A DNA stretch of 64,000 bases. Source: Rhodobacter calidifons. Its GTDB lineage: Bacteria; Pseudomonadota; Alphaproteobacteria; Rhodobacterales; Rhodobacteraceae. A program made the position numbers and the translations under genes. The stretch is from assembly GCF_011174775.1 (NCBI RefSeq), contig NZ_JAANHS010000001.1:124001-188000 (forward strand), written 5' to 3'. Positions 17,233 through 25,867 of the stretch are shown piece after piece. How positions within the stretch are numbered: the stretch's first letter is position 1; each line of letters opens with the position of its first letter. The notes under the pieces were generated by a model. It did no database searches. It saw nothing but the letters and a program-made list of their open reading frames with translations, and had not been told where the DNA came from.

Positions 17233-18051
17233 TCACGACAGCAGGGCGTCCGCATAGGCGCGGTCGGCTGTTGTATCGGTGGGGATCGAGGTCGAGGTGG
17301 CGGCCTCGTTGAAGCTTTCGTCGGCGCCGTAGATCTCGCGCGCGACATTGGTCGACAGCATGTCGGGCGTGCCGTCAAAGACGATGCGGCCGTCGCGCAT
17401 GCCGATGACGCGATCGCAGTAGCGGCGTGCGGTGTCCAGGGTGTGGAGGTTGGCGATCACCATGCGCCCGTCCTCAAGATTGATCCTGCGCAGCGTGTCC
17501 ATCACCACCTGCGCGTTCATCGGGTCGAGGCTGGCGATGGGTTCATCCGCCAGGATGATCTTCGGGTCCTGCATCAGCGCCCGCGCGATGGCGACGCGCT
17601 GCTGCTGGCCGCCCGACAGCGCCTCGGCCCGTTTCGGGGCCTGTTCGCTGATGCCGAGCCGGTCCAGGATCTCCAGCGCGCGCAGGATGTCGGCGCGCGG
17701 CCAGAGGTTGAACATGGTCTGAAGGGTGGAGCGGCGGTTCAGGATGCCGTGCAGCACGTTCGAGGCCACGTCCATCCGCGGCACCAGGTTGAACTGCTGG
17801 AAGATCATCGCGCATTGCGACTGCCAGGCCCGCGCCTCGGCACCCTTCAGCGCCAACACATCACGGCCATCGACCCGGATCTCGCCCGAGGTGGCATCGG
17901 TCAGGCGGTTCATCATCCGCAGGAAGGTGGACTTGCCCGCGCCCGAACGGCCGATGATGCCGACGAAGGCCGGGCGATCCACGCTGAAGCTGATGTTGTC
18001 AACCGCGGCCTTCTGGCCGAACAGCTTGGTCACTGCGACAACATCCAGCAT
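17233..18051 (-). CDS. phnC: PhnC, phosphonate ABC transporter ATPase
   Basis: The 272-residue ATPase drives phosphonate import. Walker A is GRSGAGKST at residues 34-42, the signature is LSGGQQQR in the middle and Walker B is IILADEP. The ATG at 18051 has a GGGGGA ribosome site six bases upstream. A C-terminal extension of about 25 residues (from [13 protein letters not shown]) is not part of the ATPase fold. A four-unit Pho-box-like array lies 44-83 bases upstream. Confidence 0.93.
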   Translation of the reverse strand: MLDVVAVTKLFGQKAAVDNISFSVDRPAFVGIIGRSGAGKSTFLRMMNRLTDATSGEIRVDGRDVLALKGAEARAWQSQCAMIFQQFNLVPRMDVASNVLHGILNRRSTLQTMFNLWPRADILRALEILDRLGISEQAPKRAEALSGGQQQRVAIARALMQDPKIILADEPIASLDPMNAQVVMDTLRRINLEDGRMVIANLHTLDTARRYCDRVIGMRDGRIVFDGTPDMLSTNVAREIYGADESFNEAATSTSIPTDTTADRAYADALLS

Positions 18052-18094
18052 CGATCGTCCCCCGGTCGTGTTGAACGGGTCATAGCGGGAGAAT

Positions 18095-18134
18095 GTGACA
18101 GCTGGCGAAAACCGGGATGAAGCTTCTGTGACGG
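18095..18134 (-). promoter_or_regulatory. Candidate PhoB box upstream of phnC
   Basis: Reading toward phnC, four heptamers start 11 bases apart: CCGTCAC (18134-18128), GCTTCAT (18123-18117), GTTTTCG (18112-18106) and CTGTCAC (18101-18095). The first, second and last resemble the CTGTCAT Pho heptamer; the third is poor. The position 44 bases before the phnC start suits an activator site. It also suggests that phnC-phnD-phnE has its own promoter despite the genes upstream on the same strand. Confidence 0.7.
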
Positions 18135-18154
18135 TTCCCTGCCTGCCGCGCGGC

Positions 18155-19084
18155 CTACCAGCGGACGTGCGCGGGCCAGACGAAGGTCTCGTCCGGGTCG
18201 GGGATCGCGGGGCCGGCCAGCGCCATGCAGCGCCGGCGCAAGGTCGCGGCGATCTCGTCGCGCGGCACATGGGCCAGCATCTCGGACGTGACCGGCGCGC
18301 CGAGCGTCATTTCCAGCGGGCGCCCCATGCGGCGGCGGGTCTCGTGGAAGATCAGCGCCACGCGCAGGGGATAGGAGGTGTGGCTGGCGATCTGGAACAG
18401 GCGCGAGTTCTGCCCGGCGACATGCACCGGCAGCGTGGTCACGCCCGGCAGCGTGGCCAGCCGCCCCACGAAGGGGTGCCAGGGCGAATCGACCGCATGG
18501 CCCCGCAGCGGCCGGTTCGCCGTGGCGACGCCGCCGCCCGGAAAGACCGCCACCACCTTGCCCTCGGCCAGCAGCTGCGCCGCCTTGCGCCGGGTCTCGG
18601 CCGTCAGCCGCCGCGCCTCGGGCGTGCCCGAGAAATCCACCGGCAACAGATGCGGGTCCACTTCCGGCACCCGGCAGAGCAGGCTGTTGGTCAGGATCCG
18701 CACGTTGCCGCGCAGCCGCATCCCCAGCCAGCCCAGCGCCAGCCCGTCCAGCACCCCGAACGGATGGTTCGCCACCAGAAGCAGCCCGCCCTCGGGGCGG
18801 ATGCGCTCCTGCTCGGCCTCGTCGGCATGGACCCGCACCGCCACCCGCATCAGCCGCAGCGCGGCGTCGAACACGCTTTCCCCCGACCGCTTGCCCGACC
18901 GCGCCCAGTCCAGATACAGCCGCTCCAGCTTCGGCTGGCCCGACAGCCGTTCCACCGTGCGGATCAGCCGGCGGCGAAAGGCGGACTGGTCGGGGTGCGA
19001 ATAGGTGAAGCGCACCGGCTCGGCCGGGGTCTCGTCGAAGAAGGGGCTGGGTTCGGCAGGCAGGGGCAGCAGGTCGGTCAGCAT
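18155..19084 (-). CDS. PlsC-type glycerolipid acyltransferase
   Basis: The 309-residue protein has the acyltransferase block NHPFGVLDG (residues 106-114, the N-H-x4-D catalytic motif) and the glycerophosphate-binding FPGGG motif (181-185), which define the PlsC/lysophospholipid acyltransferase family. A GGAGG site precedes the ATG. It follows the second phnM-like gene by 31 bases and precedes phnC, so it probably belongs to the phosphonate-linked transcript. Its substrate is unknown. A link to lipid change under phosphate shortage, for example an OlsA-like step, is possible but is inference. Confidence 0.85.
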   Translation of the reverse strand: MLTDLLPLPAEPSPFFDETPAEPVRFTYSHPDQSAFRRRLIRTVERLSGQPKLERLYLDWARSGKRSGESVFDAALRLMRVAVRVHADEAEQERIRPEGGLLLVANHPFGVLDGLALGWLGMRLRGNVRILTNSLLCRVPEVDPHLLPVDFSGTPEARRLTAETRRKAAQLLAEGKVVAVFPGGGVATANRPLRGHAVDSPWHPFVGRLATLPGVTTLPVHVAGQNSRLFQIASHTSYPLRVALIFHETRRRMGRPLEMTLGAPVTSEMLAHVPRDEIAATLRRRCMALAGPAIPDPDETFVWPAHVRW

Positions 19085-19115
19085 CGGGAAACCTCCGGGC
19101 AGCGGTTCGGCCCAG

Positions 19116-20357
19116 TCACGGGGCGGGTTCGAGGTGGGGCGCCGGGATCGCCGGCAGCGCGGAATAGCCGCCGCGCCCGGCAATCCAGGTCCGCAGCGGA
19201 GCGGGGGCATGGCCTTCCGGCCAGTCCAGCAGCACCAGATCGGCCCGCAGGCCGGGCGCGATGCGGCCCCGGTCGGCAAGGCCCATGGCGCGGGCGGGGT
19301 TGGCCGAGACCAGCCGCCACAGCACCGGCAGGGGCGCCACGCGGTCGGCCGACAGCCGCGCCACCGCGCCCAGCATGGCCGGATAGAAGTAATCCGAGGC
19401 CAGGATGTCGCACAGGCCCCGCGCGATCATCTCGGCCGCACCCGGGCTGCCCAGATGGCTGCCCCCGCGCATCGCATTCGGCGCGCCCAGCACGATGGCA
19501 TCGCCCGCCGCGCGCGCGGCATGGAACACCCGTTCGTGCATCGGGAACTCGGCCACCCTTGCGCCCAGCGCGCGGTAATGGGCGCGCGTCTCGACCTGGC
19601 TGTCGTCATGGCTCAGCATCGGCGCCCCGTGCCGCCGGGCCAGCGCCGCCAGCCGTTCGATCTGCCGCGGCACCTCGGCCCGGCGCTCCCAGACCCGGGC
19701 GATCAGCGCGGCATAGGCCTCCGCCGAGATCCCCGCGCGGCGCGACTGGTCGGCCATCTTCTTCAGGAAGCGCGGCGCGTCGAAGGGCGTCACCGGATAG
19801 TCCGGCACCTGGTCGAAGGGCCGGTCGTGCAGCGCCACGTCGGGATGCAGGAGCATCGCACTGGTGTGGTCGTTGAAGGCCAGCGCGGGACGGTCCGCCT
19901 CGGCCAGCACCTGCGCGATCAGGGGTTCCGCCTCGGCGCAGAAGGTTTCCCAGCGCAGCTGGATGCGGTTGTCCGCGGTCAGGCGCGGGCGCAGCGCCGC
20001 CAGCGCGTGGACGACCTGCCAGCCGGTCTCGACACTGCGCAGGCCCGGCTCCCAGCTCAGCGTCAGCGCATGATAGGCCGTGCCGATCCCGTTCGCGGCA
20101 AGCTGGCGGTCGGTCTCCAGCATGGCGGTCTCGACCGGCACCGTGACGCCGGGGCGCGGCATGATCTGGCGCTCGAAGGCGTCGCCATGCACATCCACGA
20201 AGGCCGGCGCCAGCACCCGGCCCCGCCCCGGCACCACCGCCGCCCCGTCGCGCGCCACGTCGATCCCGGTGATCCGGCCGGCCTCGATGCGGACCGAGGC
20301 GGTCTCGACCCGATCCTCCAGCACCACCCGCGCGCCTTCGATCAGCTCGGCGCTCAT
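19116..20357 (-). CDS. PhnM-like amidohydrolase, second copy
   Basis: The 413-residue protein is an amidohydrolase related to PhnM. The motif near residue 57 is HGDAFERQ instead of the HTDNLERH of the phnM at 5184-6329, and the MPRPGV that follows matches the PRPKV of PhnM. Other shared blocks include the LSHDD segment and GAPNAMRGGSHLGS. It differs enough that it may act on another phosphonate triphosphate or related substrate. Start and stop overlap its neighbours (ATGA with the methyltransferase), so it is firmly within the second phosphonate module. Confidence 0.85.
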   Translation of the reverse strand: MSAELIEGARVVLEDRVETASVRIEAGRITGIDVARDGAAVVPGRGRVLAPAFVDVHGDAFERQIMPRPGVTVPVETAMLETDRQLAANGIGTAYHALTLSWEPGLRSVETGWQVVHALAALRPRLTADNRIQLRWETFCAEAEPLIAQVLAEADRPALAFNDHTSAMLLHPDVALHDRPFDQVPDYPVTPFDAPRFLKKMADQSRRAGISAEAYAALIARVWERRAEVPRQIERLAALARRHGAPMLSHDDSQVETRAHYRALGARVAEFPMHERVFHAARAAGDAIVLGAPNAMRGGSHLGSPGAAEMIARGLCDILASDYFYPAMLGAVARLSADRVAPLPVLWRLVSANPARAMGLADRGRIAPGLRADLVLLDWPEGHAPAPLRTWIAGRGGYSALPAIPAPHLEPAP

Positions 20358-21022
20358 CCCAGCCGCTCCGCCAGCAGGTGCCAGTGCCAGGAGCCCGGCT
20401 TTTCATGCGGCCGGTCGAAGAGGGTAAGGACCTCGAAGCCCCAGAGCAGCGACAGCAGGTCCGGCGCGGTGCAGAAGTAATGCGGATGCACCTTGTCGCC
20501 CGGGCCTTCGAAGACCCAGGTGTTGCGGCTGATCTCGCGGCCCGGCGCGCGGGCCTGTTCCACCGGCAGGCGGCGGGCCGACAGCATGGTGGCCAGGAAG
20601 GTGCCGCCCGGCCGGGTGACGCGGGCCACCTCGGACAGGGCGCGGCGCACCACGGCCTCGTCGCCATGGTAGATCACGTTCCAGGCCAGGACGTGATCGA
20701 AGCTGGCATCGGCAAAGGGCAGATCGGTCATCGGCGCCTCGACCGTCTCGATGGTCAGGCCCTTCGCGAAGGCCGCCGCCGCGATGGCCGCGACCGCAGC
20801 CTCCGCCGCATCCAGCGCCGTGACCCGGTGCCCCGCCTCGGCCAGGGCCAGCGCATGGCGGCCGATCCCCGCCCCCAGGTCCAGGATGCGCGCGCCCGAG
20901 GGCAGCGTCGAGGCATGGTCCATCACCCAGGGCTCGGGGATGGCCCAGGGCGAGGACCCGTCGGACTTCTGCCATTCGGCGTTCCAGTAGCGATGTGCGG
21001 TGTCGGTGGTCATCTTGTTCAT
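20354..21022 (-). CDS. Class I SAM-dependent methyltransferase in phosphonate module
   Basis: The 222-residue protein has the class I motif LDLGAGIGRH at residues 47-56, the acidic strand end ALDAAE, and the post-II/III region of methyltransferase type 11/25 families. Its ATG overlaps the permease stop and its own stop overlaps the PhnM-like start, so it is translationally coupled on both sides. A methyltransferase is not part of the standard C-P lyase pathway. The methyl acceptor cannot be read from the sequence; an aminophosphonate, phosphonate ester or lipid head group would all fit the context. Confidence 0.85.
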   Translation of the reverse strand: MNKMTTDTAHRYWNAEWQKSDGSSPWAIPEPWVMDHASTLPSGARILDLGAGIGRHALALAEAGHRVTALDAAEAAVAAIAAAAFAKGLTIETVEAPMTDLPFADASFDHVLAWNVIYHGDEAVVRRALSEVARVTRPGGTFLATMLSARRLPVEQARAPGREISRNTWVFEGPGDKVHPHYFCTAPDLLSLLWGFEVLTLFDRPHEKPGSWHWHLLAERLG

Positions 21023-21822
21023 ATCAGCTTCCTGCGGATCCAGCCCGAGCCCTGCTCGACGGCGATGACCAGCGCCAGCAGCATCAGGATGATCGCCAGC
21101 GCCTCGTCATAGTTGAACAGGTCGAAGGCGACCTTCAGGTCCACCCCGATCCCGCCCGCGCCGACCAGGCCCAGCGCGGCGGACCCGCGCACCGATTTCT
21201 CCAGCGCGAAAAGCGAGGTGGCGGTGAAACTCGGCAGGCAGGCGGGCAGCACGGCCGACCCGATGATGCCCAGCCGGCTGGCCCCGATCGCGCGCAGCGC
21301 GTCCTGCGGGCCGGGGTCGGTCTCCTCCATCGCCTCGGCGAAGAAGCGGCCGGCAAAGCCGATCTTGTCCACCATGATCGCAAGCACCCCGGCGGCGGGG
21401 CCAAGGCCGACGATGATGATGAAGATGATCGCCCAGACCAGATCGGGCACGGTGCGGAACAGCGCGATCACCGCGCGCGCGACGGTGCGGACCAGGGGAT
21501 GCGGCGACAGCCGGTCGGTCGCCAGGATCGCGAAGGGCAGCGCGAAGATCAGGCCCAGGAAACAGCCCGCAACGGCCATCTGCAAGGTCTCCAGCAGTTT
21601 CCAGGAAATCGGCCCGATGCGGCTGAAATCCGGCGGAAACATCTGGGTGAACAGGCCCGAGGGCGCGAAAAGCCGCGTCAGCCCCCGCGCCAGCTTGTCC
21701 ATCGTCGGGGCCGTCGCCGCCAGCGACGAGACGACCAGCGCCCCCACCACCAGCAGCCCGACATAGCCCGGCAGGCCGATCTGGCGAAAGCGCGGCGGGG
21801 CGGGAAGGCTCGCGTCGCTCAT
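21019..21822 (-). CDS. PhnE-like ABC permease of the second phosphonate module
   Basis: The 267-residue inner-membrane protein has about six membrane helices and a PhnE-type coupling segment (FFAEAMEETDPGPQDALRAIG), with GAGGIGVDLK near the end as in PhnE proteins. It is coupled by ATGA overlaps to the ATPase upstream and the methyltransferase downstream. The only binding protein nearby in its operon is the PhnD-like gene at 22630-23496, so the substrate is probably a phosphonate, phosphite or similar phosphorus compound distinct from that of the first importer. Confidence 0.88.
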   Translation of the reverse strand: MSDASLPAPPRFRQIGLPGYVGLLVVGALVVSSLAATAPTMDKLARGLTRLFAPSGLFTQMFPPDFSRIGPISWKLLETLQMAVAGCFLGLIFALPFAILATDRLSPHPLVRTVARAVIALFRTVPDLVWAIIFIIIVGLGPAAGVLAIMVDKIGFAGRFFAEAMEETDPGPQDALRAIGASRLGIIGSAVLPACLPSFTATSLFALEKSVRGSAALGLVGAGGIGVDLKVAFDLFNYDEALAIILMLLALVIAVEQGSGWIRRKLI

Positions 21823-22622
21823 GCTGCGGCCTCATGGTCGAAGAAGCGCCGCAGTTCGCCGGCGCTGGCCGCGGGCGTGGGCATGTCCAGCGCGATGCGG
21901 CCCTGCGCCAGCCCGAGGATGCGGTCCGAGAAGGCCAGCGTATGCTCCAGCCGGTGCGAGATCACCAGCAGCGACAGCCCGTCCTGCCGCACGAGGCCAA
22001 GCAGCAGCTCCATAACCTCCTGCCCGGTCTGCGGGTCAAGGCTGGCGTCGGGTTCATCCGCCAGGATGAACTCGGGCCGCTGCATCAGCATCCGCGCGAT
22101 GGCGACGCGCTGGCTCTGCCCGCCCGACAGGCTGTCCACCCGGGCCAGCGCCCGATCGGCCAGGCCCACGCGGGCCAGACAGGCCATGGCCTCGGCCCGC
22201 ACCTGCGCCGGAGCCAGCGCCTGGGTCCAGACCCGCGGCCCCGACATCCGCGCCTGCGCGCCATGGATCACGTTCGACAGGGCCGAGAGGCGCGGCACCA
22301 GGTTGTGCTTCTGCCAGACGATCCCCACCCGCGCCCGGAACCGCCGCAGCGCCCGCGGCGACAAGGCCCCGACATCCTGCCCCAGCATCAGCACCCCGCC
22401 CGACGTCGGCTCAACCAGCCGCACCAGGCAGCGCAGCAGCGTGGACTTGCCCGATCCGTTCGCCCCGATCAGCGCCGTGGACTGACCCGGAGCCAGCGCG
22501 AAATCGACCCCCCGCAGGATCCCGGTCCCGGCAAAGGCCTTGGTCAGCCCCTGAACGGCAAGGACCGGCTCCACCAGGGTGGAACCGGCCTCGGCCCGGA
22601 CAGGAAGGACTGGAGCGTTCAC
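21819..22622 (-). CDS. PhnC-like ABC ATPase of the second phosphonate module
   Basis: Walker A is GANGSGKST at residues 53-61, the signature LSGGQSQR and Walker B FILADEP follow. The family is that of PhnC. The 267-residue call begins at GTG 22622, seven bases after the stop of the binding-protein gene; a GTG 16 codons later (22574, before EPVLAVQGL) is an alternative start because no strong ribosome site precedes the first. It is overlapped by the permease gene. Confidence 0.87.
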   Translation of the reverse strand: MNAPVLPVRAEAGSTLVEPVLAVQGLTKAFAGTGILRGVDFALAPGQSTALIGANGSGKSTLLRCLVRLVEPTSGGVLMLGQDVGALSPRALRRFRARVGIVWQKHNLVPRLSALSNVIHGAQARMSGPRVWTQALAPAQVRAEAMACLARVGLADRALARVDSLSGGQSQRVAIARMLMQRPEFILADEPDASLDPQTGQEVMELLLGLVRQDGLSLLVISHRLEHTLAFSDRILGLAQGRIALDMPTPAASAGELRRFFDHEAAA

Positions 22623-22629
22623 CGCGGTC

Positions 22630-23496
22630 TCACTGCCCGACGAATTCGGTGAATTCCTTGATGCCGATGTTCTCGTACATCCTGCGCACCACGTCATAGT
22701 CGGCGTCGGTGACCGCGGCGTTGAAGCTGCCGCCGATGTATTTCGCGTTCTCCTCGACCGAGGTGATCGCGGCAAGAAGGGTCTCGCCCTGTTCGGCAAA
22801 GGTCCTGCGCACGGTCTCCACCACCTCGGGCGCGACCCTGGACGAGGCCAGAAGGATGTCGTCGGGCAGCTGTTCCCCCTTCAGCAGGACGCGCAGCTTC
22901 ACGTCGGGGAGTTTCTTGGCCATGCTCTCGATATGGGTCCGGTTCAGACCGATCGCGCCGATGTCGCCCGCGATCAGCGCCTCGACGGCGACGTTGCGGT
23001 TCAGGAAGACGGGCTCGTAATCCACCGCATAGGTCAGCCCCGCCTTGGCCAGCAGATCGACCGGGCCAAGGTGCTGCGAGGTCGAGCCGATCTCGCCGAA
23101 CGAGATCTTCATCCCCTTCAGATCCGCCGGGTCCTTGACCGGGCTTTCGTCCAGGACGACCACGTTGGAATAATAGTCGGGCCGTGCGAAGGTGACGACC
23201 GGCTGCGCATCCAGCCGGGCGTTGAACACCACATATTCCGCCGGGCCGGTCAGCACGAAATCCACCTGGTCGGCGGCCATCGCCTCGACCGCGACGGTGC
23301 GGCCCGAGACCGGGAAGAATTCGACCTTCAGCCCCGAAGCGGCCTCGAAGGCCTCCTTGAACGGGCCCATGTCGCGCTGAAGCTGCTCCAGCCCGTCGAT
23401 GTCGGTGACGGCAAAGCGGATGGTCTCGTCCGCGACCGCGGGGGCGGCGAAGGCAAGGCTGGCGGCCAGAAGGCCCGAGGCGAGCAAGCGGTTCAT
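22630..23496 (-). CDS. PhnD-like phosphorus-compound binding protein of the second module
   Basis: The 288-residue protein has a signal peptide (about residues 1-22, ending AAPAVA) and the PhnD/SsuA-type fold, with AADQVDFVLTGPAEYVVFNAR in the first lobe and SFGEIGSTSQHLGP in the hinge region. It is clearly divergent from the PhnD at 16296-17198, which suggests another ligand. It is the first gene of a six-gene run (binding protein, ATPase, permease, methyltransferase, PhnM-like, acyltransferase) and has a four-unit Pho-box-like array just upstream. Confidence 0.88.
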   Translation of the reverse strand: MNRLLASGLLAASLAFAAPAVADETIRFAVTDIDGLEQLQRDMGPFKEAFEAASGLKVEFFPVSGRTVAVEAMAADQVDFVLTGPAEYVVFNARLDAQPVVTFARPDYYSNVVVLDESPVKDPADLKGMKISFGEIGSTSQHLGPVDLLAKAGLTYAVDYEPVFLNRNVAVEALIAGDIGAIGLNRTHIESMAKKLPDVKLRVLLKGEQLPDDILLASSRVAPEVVETVRRTFAEQGETLLAAITSVEENAKYIGGSFNAAVTDADYDVVRRMYENIGIKEFTEFVGQ

Positions 23497-23545
23497 GACA
23501 TGGATCCTGTCGATGCAAGCGATGGGTCTCGCTTAGCAGAGGCCG

Positions 23546-23585
23546 GTGACAACCAGGCGACGCGTAGGTTACAGTCCTGCGACAG
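23546..23585 (-). promoter_or_regulatory. Four-unit candidate PhoB box upstream of the second phosphonate module
   Basis: Reading toward the phnD-like gene, four heptamers follow at exactly 11-base steps: CTGTCGC (23585-23579), CTGTAAC (23574-23568), GCGTCGC (23563-23557) and TTGTCAC (23552-23546). Each resembles the CTGTCAT unit and the spacing is that of tandem PhoB dimers. It lies 50 bases before the start codon. This is the best Pho box in the window by regularity. Confidence 0.8.
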
Positions 23586-23648
23586 GGCCGGGGCGCGGCC
23601 AGGACCGCCCGCCTTCCCTTGCGGTTTTTCGTCGGCTAGCCTGCCCCC

Positions 23649-24833
23649 ATGACGAAAAACCGCATCCTGTCGCCAGCTCTCGATCCGACGCCCCCGGTCG
23701 ATCCGGCGGCCGAGCGGATGACCTTCACCGTCCTGCCCCGTTTCAACCTCGCCACGCTGATCACCATGATCGAGCCGCTGCGGATCGCGAACTACCTCGC
23801 CTCCCGGCCGCTCTATCACTGGCAGATCCTGTCGCCGGACGGGCCCGAGGTTCCGGCCTCGAACGGCCTGTCGATCGCCGCCGGCCCGCTGGACGACCGG
23901 CCGCGCCGCGGCGAGGCGGTGTTCCTGCTGGCCTCATGGGGGGCCGAGGACTATGCCGGGCGCCCGCTTCTGGCCTGGCTCCGCCGCCTGTCGCGCGAGG
24001 GCGCGCGGCTCTGCGCGGTCGAGCTTGGCGCCTATCCCATGGCGCGCGCGGGCCTTCTGACCGGGCGGCAGGTCGCGGTGCACTGGTCCTGGGCGCCGGG
24101 CTTCCGGGAACGTCACCCCGACATCGCGGTGGTGGAACAGCTGTACACGCCGGCGGAAACCGTGCTGACCTGCGCCGGGGGCATGGCCGGGATGGACCTG
24201 ATGCTGCGCCTGATCGCCGACCGCCACGGCGAAGGTCTGGCGGGAGAGATCGCTGACCAGATGCTTCACCACGGGATCCGCCCGGCCGACGCGCCTCAGC
24301 GCCGCACGCCTGGCCGGGGCACCGACCAGTTCGCCCCGGTCCTGCGTCAGGCCATTGCGCTGATCGAGGCGAACATCGCCGATCCCCTGCCCGTCCCCGA
24401 GATCGCCCGCCGGCTGGGCCTGTCCCAGCGCCAGCTGGAACGCCAGTTCCACCGTGGCCTCGGCTGTTCCGTCGTCCAGTTCGGCACCCTTGTCCGCCTG
24501 CAACATGCCCGCGTCCTGCTGATCGCCACCAAGCTGTCGGTCCGCGAGATCGCCACCGCGACCGGGTTCAACGCGCTGTCGCATTTCGCGTCCGCCTTCC
24601 GCAAATGCTTTGGCCGCCGCCCCAGCGACTACCGCCAGGGCTGGGCGCCGGGCGAGGCCACCCCCTCCTGGCCCGGCACGCTGACCGCCTATCTCGAGAC
24701 GCTGCGCCAGCGCACCACCCGCGCGGTGCGGGACGGGGCCTCCTCGTTCGCCTTCGTCTCCTCGTCGGCGGACCCCGGCGCGGAGAAGCCGCAGGCCTGG
24801 GACGAGCCGCCCGTCAGGCGAAGGCCGGGATGA
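23649..24833 (+). CDS. GlxA-family transcriptional regulator (DJ-1/PfpI plus AraC domains)
   Basis: The 394-residue regulator has an N-terminal DJ-1/PfpI-like domain (about 24-190), in which Glu lies where the amidase Cys would be (LCAVELGAYPMA), and a C-terminal AraC-type double helix-turn-helix (about 234-335, with VPEIARRLGLSQRQLERQF and REIATATGFNALSHFASAF). Relatives regulate betaine, carnitine and other quaternary-amine catabolism, and ligand binding replaces catalysis. The last 25 or so residues are encoded by a family D repeat and are not conserved regulator sequence. It converges with the monooxygenase gene (20-base overlap) and probably controls that catabolic set. Confidence 0.9.
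   Translation: MTKNRILSPALDPTPPVDPAAERMTFTVLPRFNLATLITMIEPLRIANYLASRPLYHWQILSPDGPEVPASNGLSIAAGPLDDRPRRGEAVFLLASWGAEDYAGRPLLAWLRRLSREGARLCAVELGAYPMARAGLLTGRQVAVHWSWAPGFRERHPDIAVVEQLYTPAETVLTCAGGMAGMDLMLRLIADRHGEGLAGEIADQMLHHGIRPADAPQRRTPGRGTDQFAPVLRQAIALIEANIADPLPVPEIARRLGLSQRQLERQFHRGLGCSVVQFGTLVRLQHARVLLIATKLSVREIATATGFNALSHFASAFRKCFGRRPSDYRQGWAPGEATPSWPGTLTAYLETLRQRTTRAVRDGASSFAFVSSSADPGAEKPQAWDEPPVRRRPG
24735..24812. repeat. Family D repeat, copy 1, inside the GlxA-type regulator 3' end
   Basis: The element runs from CCTCCTCGTTCGCCTTCG to GACGAGCCGCCC and is related to those at 28940-29030 and 32434-32512. Outer ends CTCGT and ACGAG pair, giving a long imperfect hairpin. Here it is translated as the regulator's tail (SSFAFVSSSADP and following), and the stop codon comes just after it. 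Confidence 0.75.
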
Positions 24834-25848
24834 CCTCGTTGCAGAACAGCTCCAGCGAGCGCTTCTGCTCGGCCAGCCCCAGCCCCAGCGAGGCGTAATA
24901 GATGAACGCATCCACCCCGATCGCCTGGTAGTCCTTCAGCTTGGCGATCACCTCGTCGGGCGTGCCGAACATCAGGTTCCGGTGCAGCATCTCGGGGTCA
25001 TACTCCGCCCGGTTGCCCAGCTGATCGAAGGGGATCGCCTTCGGGAAACCGTTCTCGACATCGCCCAGATTCCTGAACAGGTTCTCGAACTGCGACAGCT
25101 GGCGCTGCGCCGCCCGGACCGGGACCATCCAGTCCTCCTTCCGGTCATAGACCGCCGTGTGCCGCATCATCGCCATGACCGGCCGCCGCGCGCCGGGATG
25201 GTTCGCCAGCGCCTCCTCCAGCCGCTGCATGTAAAGCCGCGCCTCGCCCATGTCGCGGGTCAGGGGCCAGGACTGGATGTTGCAGCCCTGCCGGACCGCG
25301 TAGTCATAAGTGATCGGCGCCCGCGCCGCGACCCAGACCGGGACCTCGGTCTGCACCGGCTTGGGGCAGGAGGTCGAGGCCGGGAAGGACCAGAACTCGC
25401 CCTCGTGCGCGTGATCGCCCTGCCACAACGCCCGGATCACCGGCAGCATCTCCTGCATGTAGCGCCAGGCGTCGGTCTGCTTCAGCCCCGGCCGCATCCG
25501 GTCGAACTCGCGCTGATAGGCGCCCGAGCCGATCCCGAATTCCAGCCGCCCGCCCGAGATCAGATCGACGAAGGCCGCCTCGCCCGCCGCCCGGATCGGG
25601 TGCCAGTAGGGCGCCGCGATCACCGCCGTGCCCAGCCGGATGTTGTTCGTATGCTGCGCCCACCAGGCCAGGATGGAAAACGGGTTCGGCGCGATGGTCA
25701 TCTCCAGCGCGTGATGCTCGGCCGCCCAGGCGATGCCGAAGCCGCCCGCGTCGGCCATCTGCACCATCTCCAGCGTGTGGCGCGCCACATCCTTCATGTC
25801 CAGGGAGCCGTCGATCCGCTCCATGTTGATCGCCAGATGGAACTTCAT
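24814..25848 (-). CDS. LLM-class flavin-dependent monooxygenase (luciferase-like)
   Basis: The 344-residue protein is a bacterial-luciferase-fold oxidoreductase, with the N-terminal strand MKFHLAINMER, the WAAEHHAL segment, and GRLEFGIGSGAYQREFDRM typical of the family. Such enzymes use reduced flavin from a partner reductase to oxygenate or cleave organic substrates. No flavin reductase gene is found nearby, so it must be supplied elsewhere. The aldehyde dehydrogenase gene lies 19 bases upstream on the same strand, suggesting oxidation of an aldehyde product. Substrate unknown. Confidence 0.9.
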   Translation of the reverse strand: MKFHLAINMERIDGSLDMKDVARHTLEMVQMADAGGFGIAWAAEHHALEMTIAPNPFSILAWWAQHTNNIRLGTAVIAAPYWHPIRAAGEAAFVDLISGGRLEFGIGSGAYQREFDRMRPGLKQTDAWRYMQEMLPVIRALWQGDHAHEGEFWSFPASTSCPKPVQTEVPVWVAARAPITYDYAVRQGCNIQSWPLTRDMGEARLYMQRLEEALANHPGARRPVMAMMRHTAVYDRKEDWMVPVRAAQRQLSQFENLFRNLGDVENGFPKAIPFDQLGNRAEYDPEMLHRNLMFGTPDEVIAKLKDYQAIGVDAFIYYASLGLGLAEQKRSLELFCNEVIPAFA

Positions 25849-25867
25849 GTCCTAACTCCCTGAAATT

